This document shows, one piece after another, positions 32,037 to 40,526 of a stretch of DNA of 64,000 nt. Within the stretch, counting starts at the first letter, position 1; every line of letters begins with the position of its first letter. The notes under the pieces were generated by a model, which was not told the DNA's origin, ran no database searches, and was given only the letters and a program-made list of their open reading frames with translations. Source of the stretch: a bacterium (lineage in GTDB: Bacteria; Patescibacteriota; Saccharimonadia; Saccharimonadales; Saccharimonadaceae); contig SFVX01000001.1 of assembly GCA_004561445.1 (NCBI GenBank), forward strand, positions 372,001-436,000, given 5' to 3'. A program made the position numbers and the translations under genes.

Positions 32037-32686
32037 TAGAAAATATCCTCACTTTCGGTACGAGCTTCGAGCTCATTGTATGCTTTAGCGGGGTCGTCGG
32101 CTTTGTTGATGGCGCTACCGCAGTTAATTACATTGACGCCACCGTGGGTAAGTAAGTGGATGTTTTTCATATTGGCTCCACCATCCCAACCAATTTCGAT
32201 TGTTCGTTTGATATCTTGAATGATAGCAACTTTCTCGAGTAGGAGCATGTCGGCTTCGCCACCGTATTGGCCGAGTGTGCCAGAGAAAATAAGTGCATGG
32301 TCGGAGGCTTCAAGGATGGCGCGAATGCTACCTGGATAGATACCTTTAACGATAGCGACGCCGACTTTGATGCCGTTATCTTTGAGTTGTTTGAAAATAG
32401 GCAAAAGATCTTCTTTGGCCTCGGCATGGAAAATGACAAGGTTCGGATGAAGCTTAATAAGAGTGTCGACGTGCTTAGACGGCGTGGCGGTTATCATATG
32501 AATGTCGGTAGTCCAGCCTTTTGGCCACCAAACGGCGCCGGTTGGAACGGTAGTATTACTAGTAAGCGAGCCGTCAGAAACATCAATATGGACGCGCTTA
32601 GCGAAACCATAATACTTTTTTACGATAGCTTTGTACTCGGTTGGATCCTTACTAAGAATAGTAGGAGCAATAACGGTAATTGGCAT
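32036..32686 (-). CDS. rpe: Ribulose-phosphate 3-epimerase
   Basis: A TIM-barrel epimerase (216 aa) interconverting ribulose 5-phosphate and xylulose 5-phosphate. Seen: IAPTILSKDP, the metal/acid motif HIDVSDG, TDIHMIT, and EIGWDGGAN near the C-terminus, which correspond to the family's HxDxMDG, DxHLM and EVDGG motifs. It is divergent: VSDG replaces VMDG. It follows rpiB by seven bases. Confidence 0.85.
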   Translation of the reverse strand: MPITVIAPTILSKDPTEYKAIVKKYYGFAKRVHIDVSDGSLTSNTTVPTGAVWWPKGWTTDIHMITATPSKHVDTLIKLHPNLVIFHAEAKEDLLPIFKQLKDNGIKVGVAIVKGIYPGSIRAILEASDHALIFSGTLGQYGGEADMLLLEKVAIIQDIKRTIEIGWDGGANMKNIHLLTHGGVNVINCGSAINKADDPAKAYNELEARTESEDIF

Positions 32687-32693
32687 GTCTTAT

Positions 32694-33134
32694 TTAATTC
32701 TCGTCTAGTTTTTGCGTGCGTCGTTTATACTTTTCGTCTGGAAGAGCCGCAGAATCTAAGAAGGCATCGATGATTTCGTTGTAGCGGTCGTCTGTGGCGT
32801 CGGCGCTAAGACAAAGAATGTTAGCGTCGTTGTGGCCACGGGTTTCGATGGCTTCTTGGGTGTTGTGACAAATAGCAGCGCGAATGCCCTTAAAACGATT
32901 GGCTTGCATAGCCATGCCTTGGGCAGAGCCGCAAATGAGAATGCCAAAAGCCTCGCCATCCGGTTGGTCTTGGATGGCGTGTGCGACTTTTTTGGCATAA
33001 TCATTGTAATCATCCTCGGCGTCAAAAACACTAGGGCCGAAGTCGGTAAAAGTATACATATGGCTAGAGAGCCAGTTGATGACTAGTTTTTTGAGTTCAA
33101 TGCCGCGATGATCGGCGCCGAGGTAGATATGCAT
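32694..33134 (-). CDS. rpiB: Ribose-5-phosphate isomerase B
   Basis: A 146-aa RpiB that isomerises ribose 5-phosphate and ribulose 5-phosphate. The true start is MHIYLGADHRGIELKKL; a longer frame upstream is out of context with the family and overlaps gap. Seen: the active-site Cys68 in ICGSAQGMAMQANR and the ETRGHNDANIL motif. It begins one base after the gap stop, so it is translationally coupled. Confidence 0.93.
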   Translation of the reverse strand: MHIYLGADHRGIELKKLVINWLSSHMYTFTDFGPSVFDAEDDYNDYAKKVAHAIQDQPDGEAFGILICGSAQGMAMQANRFKGIRAAICHNTQEAIETRGHNDANILCLSADATDDRYNEIIDAFLDSAALPDEKYKRRTQKLDEN

Positions 33135-33135
33135 G

Positions 33136-34146
33136 TTAGTTTTGTCCCATTTTGGCTGCGTCAACAGTGAGCTCGACGAGGCGGTTGGAATAACCCCATT
33201 CGTTGTCGTACCAGGCAACAACCTTGATGAGATTGCCGTCGACGACGTCGGTGAGTTTAAGATCGACAATGCAGGAGTTGGAATTGCCGCGATAATCGAT
33301 AGAAACGAGCTCATCTTCGGTGGCGGCGAGGATGCCTTGGTAATAAGGATCGGCGGCAGCGCGCTTGAAGATGTCGTTGATTTCTTCTTTGCTGGTTGGA
33401 CGCTTGGTGACCGCAGTAATGTCGGAAAGGGAAACTACTGGGGTTGGAACGCGAACCGAAAGACCATTGAATTTGCCTTGGAGGCTAGGAATGGTGAGAG
33501 CGGCGGCTTTGCTGGCGCCGGTCGTGGTTGGCACGATGTTTTCGGCGGCAGAGCGGGCTTCGCGGATATCTTTGGCAGGAGCATCTTGAAGTTTTTGGCT
33601 AGCCGTGTAGCTGTGAACGGTAGTCATCATAGCTTTTTCGATGCCGAGATTGTCTTCGAGGACTTTCATGACTGGAGCGATACAGTTGGTAGTGCAAGAA
33701 GCGTTGGAGATAATCTGATCGTCGGCGTTTAAAGTGTCTTCGTTAACGCCGAGGACGATGGTTTTAGCACCTTCGCCTTTGGCTGGGGCGGAAATGACAA
33801 CTTTGCGAGCGCCGGCATTAATGTGAGCGCGGGCAGCTTCTGGATTGGTAAAGAAGCCAGTAGATTCGATAACGACATCGACGCCCATTTCGCCCCAAGG
33901 AAGGTTGGCTGGGTCTTTTTCGGCGAGAACGCGGATAGCTTTGCCGTCGACGTAGATATTTTGGTCGTCGGAAGTGACGTCGCGATTGTAGATGCCGTAG
34001 TTGGAATCATATTTCAAAAGATGCGCAAGTGTTTTTGCGTCTGTGAGGTCGTTGATGGCGACGATTTCGACATCGTTGCGATCGAAAGCAATTTTGAAGG
34101 CATTGCGACCAATGCGTCCAAAACCATTGATAGCGAGTTTTACCAT
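33136..34146 (-). CDS. gap: Glyceraldehyde-3-phosphate dehydrogenase
   Basis: Glycolytic NAD-dependent GAPDH, 336 aa. Seen: the Rossmann start INGFGRIGR, catalytic Cys151 in SNASCTTNCIAP, HSYTASQ with the base His, and WYDNEWGYSNR. AGGAG precedes the ATG. It is the first gene of a five-gene operon (gap-rpiB-rpe-pfkB-LOG). A TGCTATAAT promoter lies at 34184-34189 on the minus strand. Confidence 0.98.
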   Translation of the reverse strand: MVKLAINGFGRIGRNAFKIAFDRNDVEIVAINDLTDAKTLAHLLKYDSNYGIYNRDVTSDDQNIYVDGKAIRVLAEKDPANLPWGEMGVDVVIESTGFFTNPEAARAHINAGARKVVISAPAKGEGAKTIVLGVNEDTLNADDQIISNASCTTNCIAPVMKVLEDNLGIEKAMMTTVHSYTASQKLQDAPAKDIREARSAAENIVPTTTGASKAAALTIPSLQGKFNGLSVRVPTPVVSLSDITAVTKRPTSKEEINDIFKRAAADPYYQGILAATEDELVSIDYRGNSNSCIVDLKLTDVVDGNLIKVVAWYDNEWGYSNRLVELTVDAAKMGQN

Positions 34147-34183
34147 GTTTTCTCCTAATGTTTTTGATAATTACTTATGGTTA

Positions 34184-34189
34184 ATTATA
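34184..34189 (-). promoter_or_regulatory. -10 TATAAT of gap operon
   Basis: GTGC then TATAAT on the minus strand, 37 bases before the gap ATG. Confidence 0.65.
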
Positions 34190-34295
34190 GCACAAAAACG
34201 GTAATGTTTTAGGGCTGAATTTTGAAGGTTGTAAAATATTCTTGACTATTGTCAAAGTGGATAAATGTGGAAAAAGCTTGAGTTTTTAACAGGTG

Positions 34296-34301
34296 TAAAA
34301 T
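34296..34301 (+). promoter_or_regulatory. -10 TAAAAT of a possible mini-transcript
   Basis: GGTG then TAAAAT, followed 22 bases later by the strong inverted repeat at 34323-34347; no coding frame lies between. Confidence 0.35.
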
Positions 34302-34322
34302 GGCAAAACCGAACAAAAACTT

Positions 34323-34347
34323 AAAACCGAACACAATGTTCGGTTTT
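34323..34347 (+). repeat. 11-bp inverted repeat, orphan terminator or operator
   Basis: AAAACCGAACA/TGTTCGGTTTT with a CAA loop; a direct copy of ACCGAACA lies 18-20 bases upstream. It stands between the divergent gap and ppa promoters and has no gene to terminate. Confidence 0.6.
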
Positions 34348-34369
34348 TACGGAAAAGGGAATAGGGTGA

Positions 34370-34375
34370 TATAAT
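34370..34375 (+). promoter_or_regulatory. -10 TATAAT of ppa
   Basis: TATAAT 23 bases before the ppa start, with AAGGAG in between. Confidence 0.6.
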
Positions 34376-34398
34376 GAAAGAAAAAGTAAGGAGATATG

Positions 34399-34926
34399 AT
34401 GGCTGATTTTAACCAAGTCCTCGAGCCAGGTGATTACAAGAATGGCGAACTCAATGTTGTAATTGAGATCCCAACTGGCAGCAACCACAAGATTGAATGG
34501 GATCGCAAGCGCGCTTGCTTTATGCTTGATCGCATCGAGCCAATGGCATTTGCGAAACCTTGCAACTATGGTTTTATTCCGCAGACTCTAGATGAGGATG
34601 GTGATGAATTGGATGTTTTGGTAATTACCGAGCAACCACTTACAACTGGCATTTATGTCAAGGCACGCATTCTTGGCGTGATGAAGTTTGTTGATGGCGG
34701 CGAAGTCGACGATAAGATTATCGCTGTAGTCGATGACGATCGCAATAATGGCGACAAGATTCAGACTTTGGAAGATTTGCCAAAGCGTACGATTGAGCAG
34801 ATTGAGTTCCACTTCAACCATTACAAGGATCTGAAGAAACCTGGTACGACTAAGGTTGAAGGTTTCTTTGGTCGTGATGAGGCGATTAAGGTGATCGAAG
34901 CTGCAACTTTGCGTTACGAAGGCTAA
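34399..34926 (+). CDS. ppa: Inorganic pyrophosphatase
   Basis: Family I soluble pyrophosphatase (175 aa) hydrolysing PPi. Seen: NVVIEIPTGSNHKIEWD, CNYGFIPQTLDEDGDELDVLV with the metal-binding aspartates, and DDKIIAV. Two ATGs are adjacent; the second (34399) is five bases from AAGGAG and is preferred. It stands alone with its own terminator. Confidence 0.96.
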   Translation: MADFNQVLEPGDYKNGELNVVIEIPTGSNHKIEWDRKRACFMLDRIEPMAFAKPCNYGFIPQTLDEDGDELDVLVITEQPLTTGIYVKARILGVMKFVDGGEVDDKIIAVVDDDRNNGDKIQTLEDLPKRTIEQIEFHFNHYKDLKKPGTTKVEGFFGRDEAIKVIEAATLRYEG

Positions 34927-34933
34927 AGTTTAA

Positions 34934-34970
34934 GAAAAAGTCCCCTATCTGTTAAGATAAGGGGATTTTT
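34934..34970 (+). terminator. ppa terminator
   Basis: TCCCCTATCT/AGATA-A-GGGGA stem with one bulge, then T5. Confidence 0.85.
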
Positions 34971-35043
34971 GTGACAATATTCTTTTATTATAGCACACTT
35001 TGCGATCTTTTGCAAGTTTTAGCGTTTTAGGGGATTTTACTGA

Positions 35044-35049
35044 TATACT
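35044..35049 (+). promoter_or_regulatory. -10 TATACT of SPFH operon
   Basis: 26 bases before the ATG at 35076, followed by AAAGGAGGT. Confidence 0.6.
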
Positions 35050-35075
35050 AAAAGAAAACTAAAGGAGGTAATTCT

Positions 35076-36275
35076 ATGGGCTTTCTAAAAGCTTTTGGTG
35101 GAGCACTTGGCGGCAGTTTTGCCAATCAGTGGCTTGAATATATGGCACCACCTGCCAATATGACCGACCATGTTTTGCTTGCGCGCGCACGTGCAGTCAA
35201 AGTAAATGGTAGTGAAAATAATGACGGTGAAGAAAATGGCATGGTCATTAGCAATGGTAGCAAGTTCTTGGTACCAGAAAATACGTGTTTGATTTTGGTT
35301 AAGAATGGCGGTATTGAGGGCGTGATTGCAGAGCCGGGTGGCTATACTTACACGACAGATGATGTGCCAGAAGCTCGTAGTATGTTTGCGGGTGATGGCT
35401 TCTTTGCTTCGACTTTTGGCCAGAGCTTTGAACAGTTTAAGTATGGTGGCCAACCTGGCAATCAGCAAGTGGCCTTCTATGTTAACCTGAAGGATATTGC
35501 GGGTCTGCGCTATGGTACGCAAAACCCAATTCGTTACAAAGATGCATTCTATGGCAACATGATGTTAGCCGTGACGAGCAATGGTACATATACGATTAAG
35601 GTCGTGGATCCTGTATTGATGTTCAAGAACTTGATTCCGGTTGATATTGCTTCTGGCCAAGGTCGTGGTATTTTTGAACTCGGTGACGGCAACGATGGTG
35701 GCGTGGAAGATTCGCTATTTGCCGGCTTTGTAGGATCGCTAGGCGCCGCGCTTTCGGCTTTTACGAAAGGCGGTAAGTCGATTGATGATATCCAGGGCGG
35801 TACGGTTGAGTTTGCAAAAGAAGTTAACAAAGCCGTGGAAGAGAACTACCAATGGGGTACTAAATATGGTCTCGAGATCGTTAATGTGCAGCCAATGGGT
35901 CTCGACTGGGATGATAACTCGGCTGAGATGATTAATAAGTTCAACCTCGGCAACCTCATGCAAGGTGGCGTGGGTGCGGGTTATATGGCCGCACAGGCTG
36001 CTGATGGTTTGAAGGCGGCTGGCCAAAATGGTGGCGCTGCCAATATGGCGGGCATGGGCATTGGCTTTGGCATGATGGGTAATATGATGCCAAATATGAA
36101 TAACATGGGTGCAATGCAGAATCCAATTGCTGCTCAGCAAATGCAACAAGCTCAGCAAATGCAACAAGCTGCGCCACAAGCACCAGCAGCGCCAGCTCCA
36201 GCTGCGCCTGAAGCTCCGGCTGCGCCTGAAGCTCCAGCCACACCAGCTGAGGGCGAAACGTCAGCACAGGCTTAA
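35076..36275 (+). CDS. SPFH-domain (YdjI-like) membrane-associated protein
   Basis: A 399-aa protein of the virion-core/YdjI type with an SPFH (band 7) core. Seen: the N-terminal amphipathic GFLKAFGGALGGSFANQW, the DHVLLARARAVKVNGSENND segment, SKFLVPENTCLILVKNG, EPGGYTYTTDD, and the later GLEIVNVQPMGLDW. From about residue 300 the sequence turns into a Gly/Met-rich and then Gln/Pro/Ala-rich tail. In Bacillus, YdjI works with the zinc-ribbon membrane proteins YdjG/YdjH to recruit PspA. Here a zinc-ribbon membrane protein follows in the same operon; no PspA is in the window. Confidence 0.82.
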   Translation: MGFLKAFGGALGGSFANQWLEYMAPPANMTDHVLLARARAVKVNGSENNDGEENGMVISNGSKFLVPENTCLILVKNGGIEGVIAEPGGYTYTTDDVPEARSMFAGDGFFASTFGQSFEQFKYGGQPGNQQVAFYVNLKDIAGLRYGTQNPIRYKDAFYGNMMLAVTSNGTYTIKVVDPVLMFKNLIPVDIASGQGRGIFELGDGNDGGVEDSLFAGFVGSLGAALSAFTKGGKSIDDIQGGTVEFAKEVNKAVEENYQWGTKYGLEIVNVQPMGLDWDDNSAEMINKFNLGNLMQGGVGAGYMAAQAADGLKAAGQNGGAANMAGMGIGFGMMGNMMPNMNNMGAMQNPIAAQQMQQAQQMQQAAPQAPAAPAPAAPEAPAAPEAPATPAEGETSAQA

Positions 36276-36285
36276 GATTAAAATG

Positions 36286-36305
36286 TACCGCTTGGGGGAG
36301 CGGTA
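36286..36305 (+). promoter_or_regulatory. Intra-operon hairpin
   Basis: TACCGCT/AGCGGTA stem with a TGGGGG loop and no T-tract, between the SPFH and zinc-ribbon genes; may tune downstream expression or mRNA decay. Confidence 0.45.
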
Positions 36306-36336
36306 TATTCCATAAAACATACAAAAAGGAAGGGCG

Positions 36337-37830
36337 ATGGCGAAGGCTAGCAAAAATGATCAAGTGAGGTGTCCGCACTGTGGTGCGACGGACATTTCGC
36401 TGGATACTAAAAGTGGAAAGTTGAAGTGCAATTTTTGTAGGGGATTGTTTGACGGTGAGGCGACAAATGCGGCCGGTGGTGTCAAAGGATTGACGACGCA
36501 CGAGATTGGCGGTGGTGCAGAAGATATAATCCCAGACGAAAAGACGATTTTAACGATCAAATGCAAAGCCTGTGGTGCGGAAATTGTAGTAAATACCGAC
36601 GAAGCGACGAGCGCGCGTTGTCATTGGTGTCGTCACGTGTTGTCGATTAATGACAAGCAGCCAAATGGCGCGGTGCCGGATTTGGTATTGCCGTTTAAGT
36701 TAGAAAAATCGGTGGCCGAGAAGTCGATTCGTGAGTTTGTAGATAAGCGTAAGTTTTTTGCGCATCCGAAGTTTAAGCAGGAATTTTCGACCGAGAACAC
36801 GATGGGTGTATATTTGCCATATATGGTAGTGGATGTGAATGCACATGCACGGCTGAAAGGTGAGGCGGAGCATCAAACGCGTAAGTATACGGTGAGTGAT
36901 GGCGATTCGGAACGAACTTATTATGATGCAGCAGTGTATGACGTGACGCGCGATTTTTCATTGTATGTCGATGATCTAACGATAGAGTCGAACACTGAGA
37001 AGATGAATCAAAATGTGCTAGTAAACTCGAATAACGTAATTAATGCAGTGATGCCGTTTGACACGGAGAATGCTGTGGCATGGGATGCGCGATATCTGCG
37101 TGGGTTTGCGAGTGAGAAGCGCGATACGAATGTGAAGGCGCTAGCGCCGATTGTGCAGACGCAAGTGATGGATATTGCGAGATATCAGGCGCGCTTGACG
37201 ATGCAATATTATGACCGTGGAACAGTTTGGACATCAGAGCAAATTCAGATGCGTGGCTCGAGATGGAAGGCAGCATATCTGCCGATTTGGCTGTATAGCT
37301 ATCTGGAAGATGATGGTAAGAAGAAATTATTACACTATGTGGCGGTAAATGCGCGTACGGGCGAGACTTCGGGTAGCGTGCCGGTACACAAGCCAAAGTT
37401 GATGGCCTTCTCGGTGCTGGTAGAAATTTTGGGTATTATTTTGGGGTGGTCGTGGTTTAGATTCTGGATTGTGCAAGATTTGGATGACGATAATCCGGCG
37501 CTTTGGGGAGCATTAGGATTAACGCCGGGCTTTATTTTCTACTGGTTGCAGATGAATCGCTATCGAAGTTTAAGCGCGCGCCATACGCACGAGAAGGATA
37601 CGCGCTCGGAAATTGATGATCTTAAGAAAGCGGATATTTACCGTGAGGAGCGTAAGCGTTTGTCAAATTCGCGCATTCGTGGAGAAAATGGCAACGCGAT
37701 TAAAGGTAGTCTTTCGAAAGGTGCCGACAAGATGCTAGGCAAAGAATTGTCGGATATGCTGGGAATTGACAGAATGTTTGGCTCGCAGGCGCAAAACGGC
37801 GTCGAGACGGCAGAGAAGAATAAAAAGTAG
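36337..37830 (+). CDS. Zinc-ribbon membrane protein (YdjG/YdjH-like)
   Basis: A 497-aa protein with two zinc ribbons: CPHC...CNFC (about 12-35) and CKAC...CHWC (about 77-102). A soluble, mostly beta middle domain follows, then two membrane helices (about 352-375 and 388-408) and a basic, helical C-terminal cytoplasmic tail. The zinc-ribbon start and the pairing with an SPFH protein match the Bacillus YdjGHI membrane-stress complex. GGAAGGG lies before the ATG. Function as membrane anchor is inferred. Confidence 0.8.
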   Translation: MAKASKNDQVRCPHCGATDISLDTKSGKLKCNFCRGLFDGEATNAAGGVKGLTTHEIGGGAEDIIPDEKTILTIKCKACGAEIVVNTDEATSARCHWCRHVLSINDKQPNGAVPDLVLPFKLEKSVAEKSIREFVDKRKFFAHPKFKQEFSTENTMGVYLPYMVVDVNAHARLKGEAEHQTRKYTVSDGDSERTYYDAAVYDVTRDFSLYVDDLTIESNTEKMNQNVLVNSNNVINAVMPFDTENAVAWDARYLRGFASEKRDTNVKALAPIVQTQVMDIARYQARLTMQYYDRGTVWTSEQIQMRGSRWKAAYLPIWLYSYLEDDGKKKLLHYVAVNARTGETSGSVPVHKPKLMAFSVLVEILGIILGWSWFRFWIVQDLDDDNPALWGALGLTPGFIFYWLQMNRYRSLSARHTHEKDTRSEIDDLKKADIYREERKRLSNSRIRGENGNAIKGSLSKGADKMLGKELSDMLGIDRMFGSQAQNGVETAEKNKK

Positions 37831-37841
37831 TCTCTATCTGT

Positions 37842-37847
37842 TATAAT
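37842..37847 (+). promoter_or_regulatory. -10 TATAAT, leaderless cysS
   Basis: TGT then TATAAT, exactly six bases before the cysS ATG. Confidence 0.7.
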
Positions 37848-37853
37848 GAGAGA

Positions 37854-39209
37854 ATGAAACTATATAATACGCTGACTCGCAAGGTCGAAGAGTTTACGCC
37901 CCAGAATACTGAACGGGTGAAAATGTATACTTGTGGACCGACAGTGTATAGTTTTGCGCATATCGGGAATTTTACGGCGTATATATATTGGGATCTTTTG
38001 GTACGCACGATACGCTTGAACGGTTGGAAAGAAGATCGCGTTCTAAACATTACGGATGTAGGGCATTTAGCTTCGGATGCGGATGACGGCGAAGATAAGA
38101 TGGAAAAAGGTGCGCGCCGTGAGGGGAAGACAGTTTGGCAAATTGCCGAAATGTATATGAATGATTATCTCGCGAATTTTCGAGCGCTAAATTTGATTGA
38201 GCCGACGCAGATTTGTCGTGCGACGGATTTTATTGAAGAAGATATTGCGCTAGTTGACGCACTGGATAAAAAAGGCTTCGTGTATGAGACGAGTGACGGG
38301 CTTTATTATGACACGTCGAAGTTTGCGAGCTATGCAGATTTTGCGCATCTTGATCTTGAGAATTTGAAGGCTGGTGCACGCGTAGAGTTCAATAATGAGA
38401 AACACAATGCGTCAGATTTTGCGCTATGGAAATGGGTGCGTGAAGGCGAAGATCACGCGATGCAGTGGGAATACCGTGGCAGGGCCGGTTATCCTGGTTG
38501 GCACATTGAGTGTGCGGCGATTATTCACGAAAAGCTAGGTGAAACGATAGATATTCATACGGGTGGGATTGACCATATTCCAGTGCATCATACGAATGAG
38601 ATTGCGGAACTTGAAGGCGCATATGACAAGCAGATGTCGCGTTTTTGGGTACACAATAATTTTATTACAATCGATGGCGAAAAAATTTCAAAATCGCTAG
38701 GTAACGTATATATGTTCTCGGATCTTATCGCAAAAGGATTTTCACATCTGGATTATAAGATGTGGGTACTGCAAGGACATTTTCAATCGGAACGTAACTT
38801 CTCGTTCTCAGATCTCGCGGCGGCACGTCAGAGATTGACGAATTATCGTAATTTTGCGGCGTTGCGCTGGCAAAAACCAGCGACAGATATGTCTGAGGTG
38901 CGTGCTGAAATTTTGGAACAGCTAAATAATAATCTGAATTCGGCAGGTGCTTTGGCGGAGCTGGATAAAGCGATTAAAAATAATGTACCGTCAAATGAAT
39001 TTGTTGAATTTTTGGATGAGGCTTTTGGCTTGAAGTTAGCCGAGTCGACGCCAGATATTTCGGATGAGCTTAAGGCGAAGATTGCGGAACGCAAGCAGGC
39101 AAAAACGGAGCGTGACTTTGCGAAATCGGATGCATTGCGTGACGAGATTGCGAAGGCTGGTATTAAATTACTTGATGGCGCAAACGAAATGCTTTGGCAG
39201 TACGAATAA
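37854..39209 (+). CDS. cysS: Cysteinyl-tRNA synthetase
   Basis: Class I synthetase (451 aa). Seen: YTCGPTVYSFAHIGN with HIGN at 36-39 and the first zinc ligand Cys27, GWHIECAAI and HTGGIDHIPVHHTNE (zinc ligands), and KISKSLGN. Normal length with the C-terminal helical DALRDEIAKAGI segment. Leaderless single gene. Confidence 0.97.
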   Translation: MKLYNTLTRKVEEFTPQNTERVKMYTCGPTVYSFAHIGNFTAYIYWDLLVRTIRLNGWKEDRVLNITDVGHLASDADDGEDKMEKGARREGKTVWQIAEMYMNDYLANFRALNLIEPTQICRATDFIEEDIALVDALDKKGFVYETSDGLYYDTSKFASYADFAHLDLENLKAGARVEFNNEKHNASDFALWKWVREGEDHAMQWEYRGRAGYPGWHIECAAIIHEKLGETIDIHTGGIDHIPVHHTNEIAELEGAYDKQMSRFWVHNNFITIDGEKISKSLGNVYMFSDLIAKGFSHLDYKMWVLQGHFQSERNFSFSDLAAARQRLTNYRNFAALRWQKPATDMSEVRAEILEQLNNNLNSAGALAELDKAIKNNVPSNEFVEFLDEAFGLKLAESTPDISDELKAKIAERKQAKTERDFAKSDALRDEIAKAGIKLLDGANEMLWQYE

Positions 39210-39240
39210 AAATATCCCCCGATAATCAGGGGATATTTTT
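39208..39240. terminator. Bidirectional terminator
   Basis: AAAAATATCCCC/GGGGATATTTTT stem between cysS and the convergent transporter. Confidence 0.9.
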
Positions 39241-40379
39241 TATTTTTCGGCGATAATTTTTTGGACTTTTGGTTCTGGTTTTGGCGAGGTTTTGGGGTCG
39301 TCATTGAAAGGAAGATTATCGCCGTATTCTTCGAACAAAACTTTGATACAACCAGCGATAGGTATGGCGACGATGGCACCGACAAGACCAAACATGTAGA
39401 CGCCGATTGTGACGGCGCTAAGGACAACGAGAGCTGGGAGCTTGAGACCTTTGCTTTGAATTTTTGGCGAAATAAAGTTGGATTCGACCTGAAGATAAAT
39501 GATGGTATAGATAAGGAAGCTAATGCCAGCAGGGACGCTGTTAAAAGCGAGAAGGAGCGCAACAAGACAACCACCGATGAGTGATCCAAACATTGGAATG
39601 AGGCTAAAAATGCCAGTAACGAGGCCAAAAGGCAAGGCGAGGCCAGGCGCAAGGCCGAAAACGACAGAGAGTAGGAAAACGGCAATGGCAGTGCAACAGG
39701 CATTGATAAGCGAGACGGAAATGGCGTTAGTGACATATTTGGCGACGACGTCAGCCATGCGCTCGGCGACCTTGGAGGCGCGCTTGGCTTCGGGACTGGT
39801 GCGGAAGTGGCGCCAGAAACGGTTAAGAATGCCAGGACCTTCGGTGAGCATGAAGAGTGAAAGTACGAGAATAAGAATAACAGCGGTGACGAGATTGGCG
39901 ATGGTGCCGATAGAAGCGGCAAGGAAGTTGCTGAGATTGTCGACGATGCCGCCAGTGAAGGCGCTGAGAGTCGAGACAATTTGAGCTTGAGTGTCTTCTA
40001 TTCCAACACTTTTTGCGAAATTGTCAATAGGTGTGCCTTCGCCAATGTTGTCGCTGATAAGTTGCGGAAGATTACTGGCAAATTTGACTGATTCGTTGAT
40101 GATGGTAGGACCAACAATTGCGACAACACCGGCAAGAAAACCAACAACGAGAACGTAAGCCAAGGTAATAGATAGCGTGCGGCCTTTACTAGGAATAAGG
40201 TTGCTAATTTTATTAACGAGTGGAGAGATGGCGACGGCGAGAAATAGGGCGGCGCCAATGATGAGTAGGGCGGTAGCGGCTTTAAAAAGTAGCATACCTA
40301 CAAGTCCGAACCCGACTACAACAAGACAGAAGCGGATAAAAGTTTTATAACCAATTTCAATATTTAGTGGCTTCGTCAT
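39240..40379 (-). CDS. AI-2E/PerM-family membrane transporter
   Basis: A 379-aa polytopic membrane protein with about seven or eight hydrophobic segments. Seen: two N-terminal helices (about 13-52), PLVNKISNLIPSKGRTLSITLAY, a central amphipathic domain, and the later GLALPFGLVTGIFSLIPMFGSLIGG and LVGAIVAIPIAG motifs typical of the UPF0118/AI-2E exporter family. Members export small molecules or move ions; the substrate here is unknown. The C-terminus is polar and Lys/Pro-rich. TATTAT lies six bases before the ATG. Confidence 0.9.
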   Translation of the reverse strand: MTKPLNIEIGYKTFIRFCLVVVGFGLVGMLLFKAATALLIIGAALFLAVAISPLVNKISNLIPSKGRTLSITLAYVLVVGFLAGVVAIVGPTIINESVKFASNLPQLISDNIGEGTPIDNFAKSVGIEDTQAQIVSTLSAFTGGIVDNLSNFLAASIGTIANLVTAVILILVLSLFMLTEGPGILNRFWRHFRTSPEAKRASKVAERMADVVAKYVTNAISVSLINACCTAIAVFLLSVVFGLAPGLALPFGLVTGIFSLIPMFGSLIGGCLVALLLAFNSVPAGISFLIYTIIYLQVESNFISPKIQSKGLKLPALVVLSAVTIGVYMFGLVGAIVAIPIAGCIKVLFEEYGDNLPFNDDPKTSPKPEPKVQKIIAEK

Positions 40380-40385
40380 GCTTTT

Positions 40386-40391
40386 ATAATA
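40386..40391 (-). promoter_or_regulatory. -10 TATTAT, leaderless transporter
   Basis: Exactly six bases before the ATG. Confidence 0.55.
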
Positions 40392-40497
40392 ACATTTTTA
40401 AGGTATAAGTATAGCTATTAGGAATATAAAATGCTGATGCTTTTATTTATTTTGAGATGAGATATATTAGGGGCAAATAATTAATGTGGAGGTAAAA

Positions 40498-40524
40498 ATG
40501 TATTACTTTGAGCTATGGGATTGA
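40498..40524 (+). other. Eight-codon ORF with perfect Shine-Dalgarno
   Basis: GTGGAGGT lies seven bases upstream of an ATG that opens the peptide MYYFELWD and then a TGA. The short frame converges on tgt. It could be a leader peptide, a microprotein or the frozen start of a lost gene. Nothing else is seen in the 147-base gap. Confidence 0.4.
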
Positions 40525-40526
40525 TG

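Noticed and set aside
33135..33314. 60-residue N-terminal extension of RpiB
   Set aside because: It overlaps the end of gap, is low-complexity Ser/Thr-rich, and the family begins at MHIYLGADHRG.
34201..34398. Tetrahydrofolate, fluoride or other known riboswitch near ppa, or near thyA-folA at 26481-26553
   Set aside because: Neither leader contains the conserved cores of these classes; only simple hairpins are visible.
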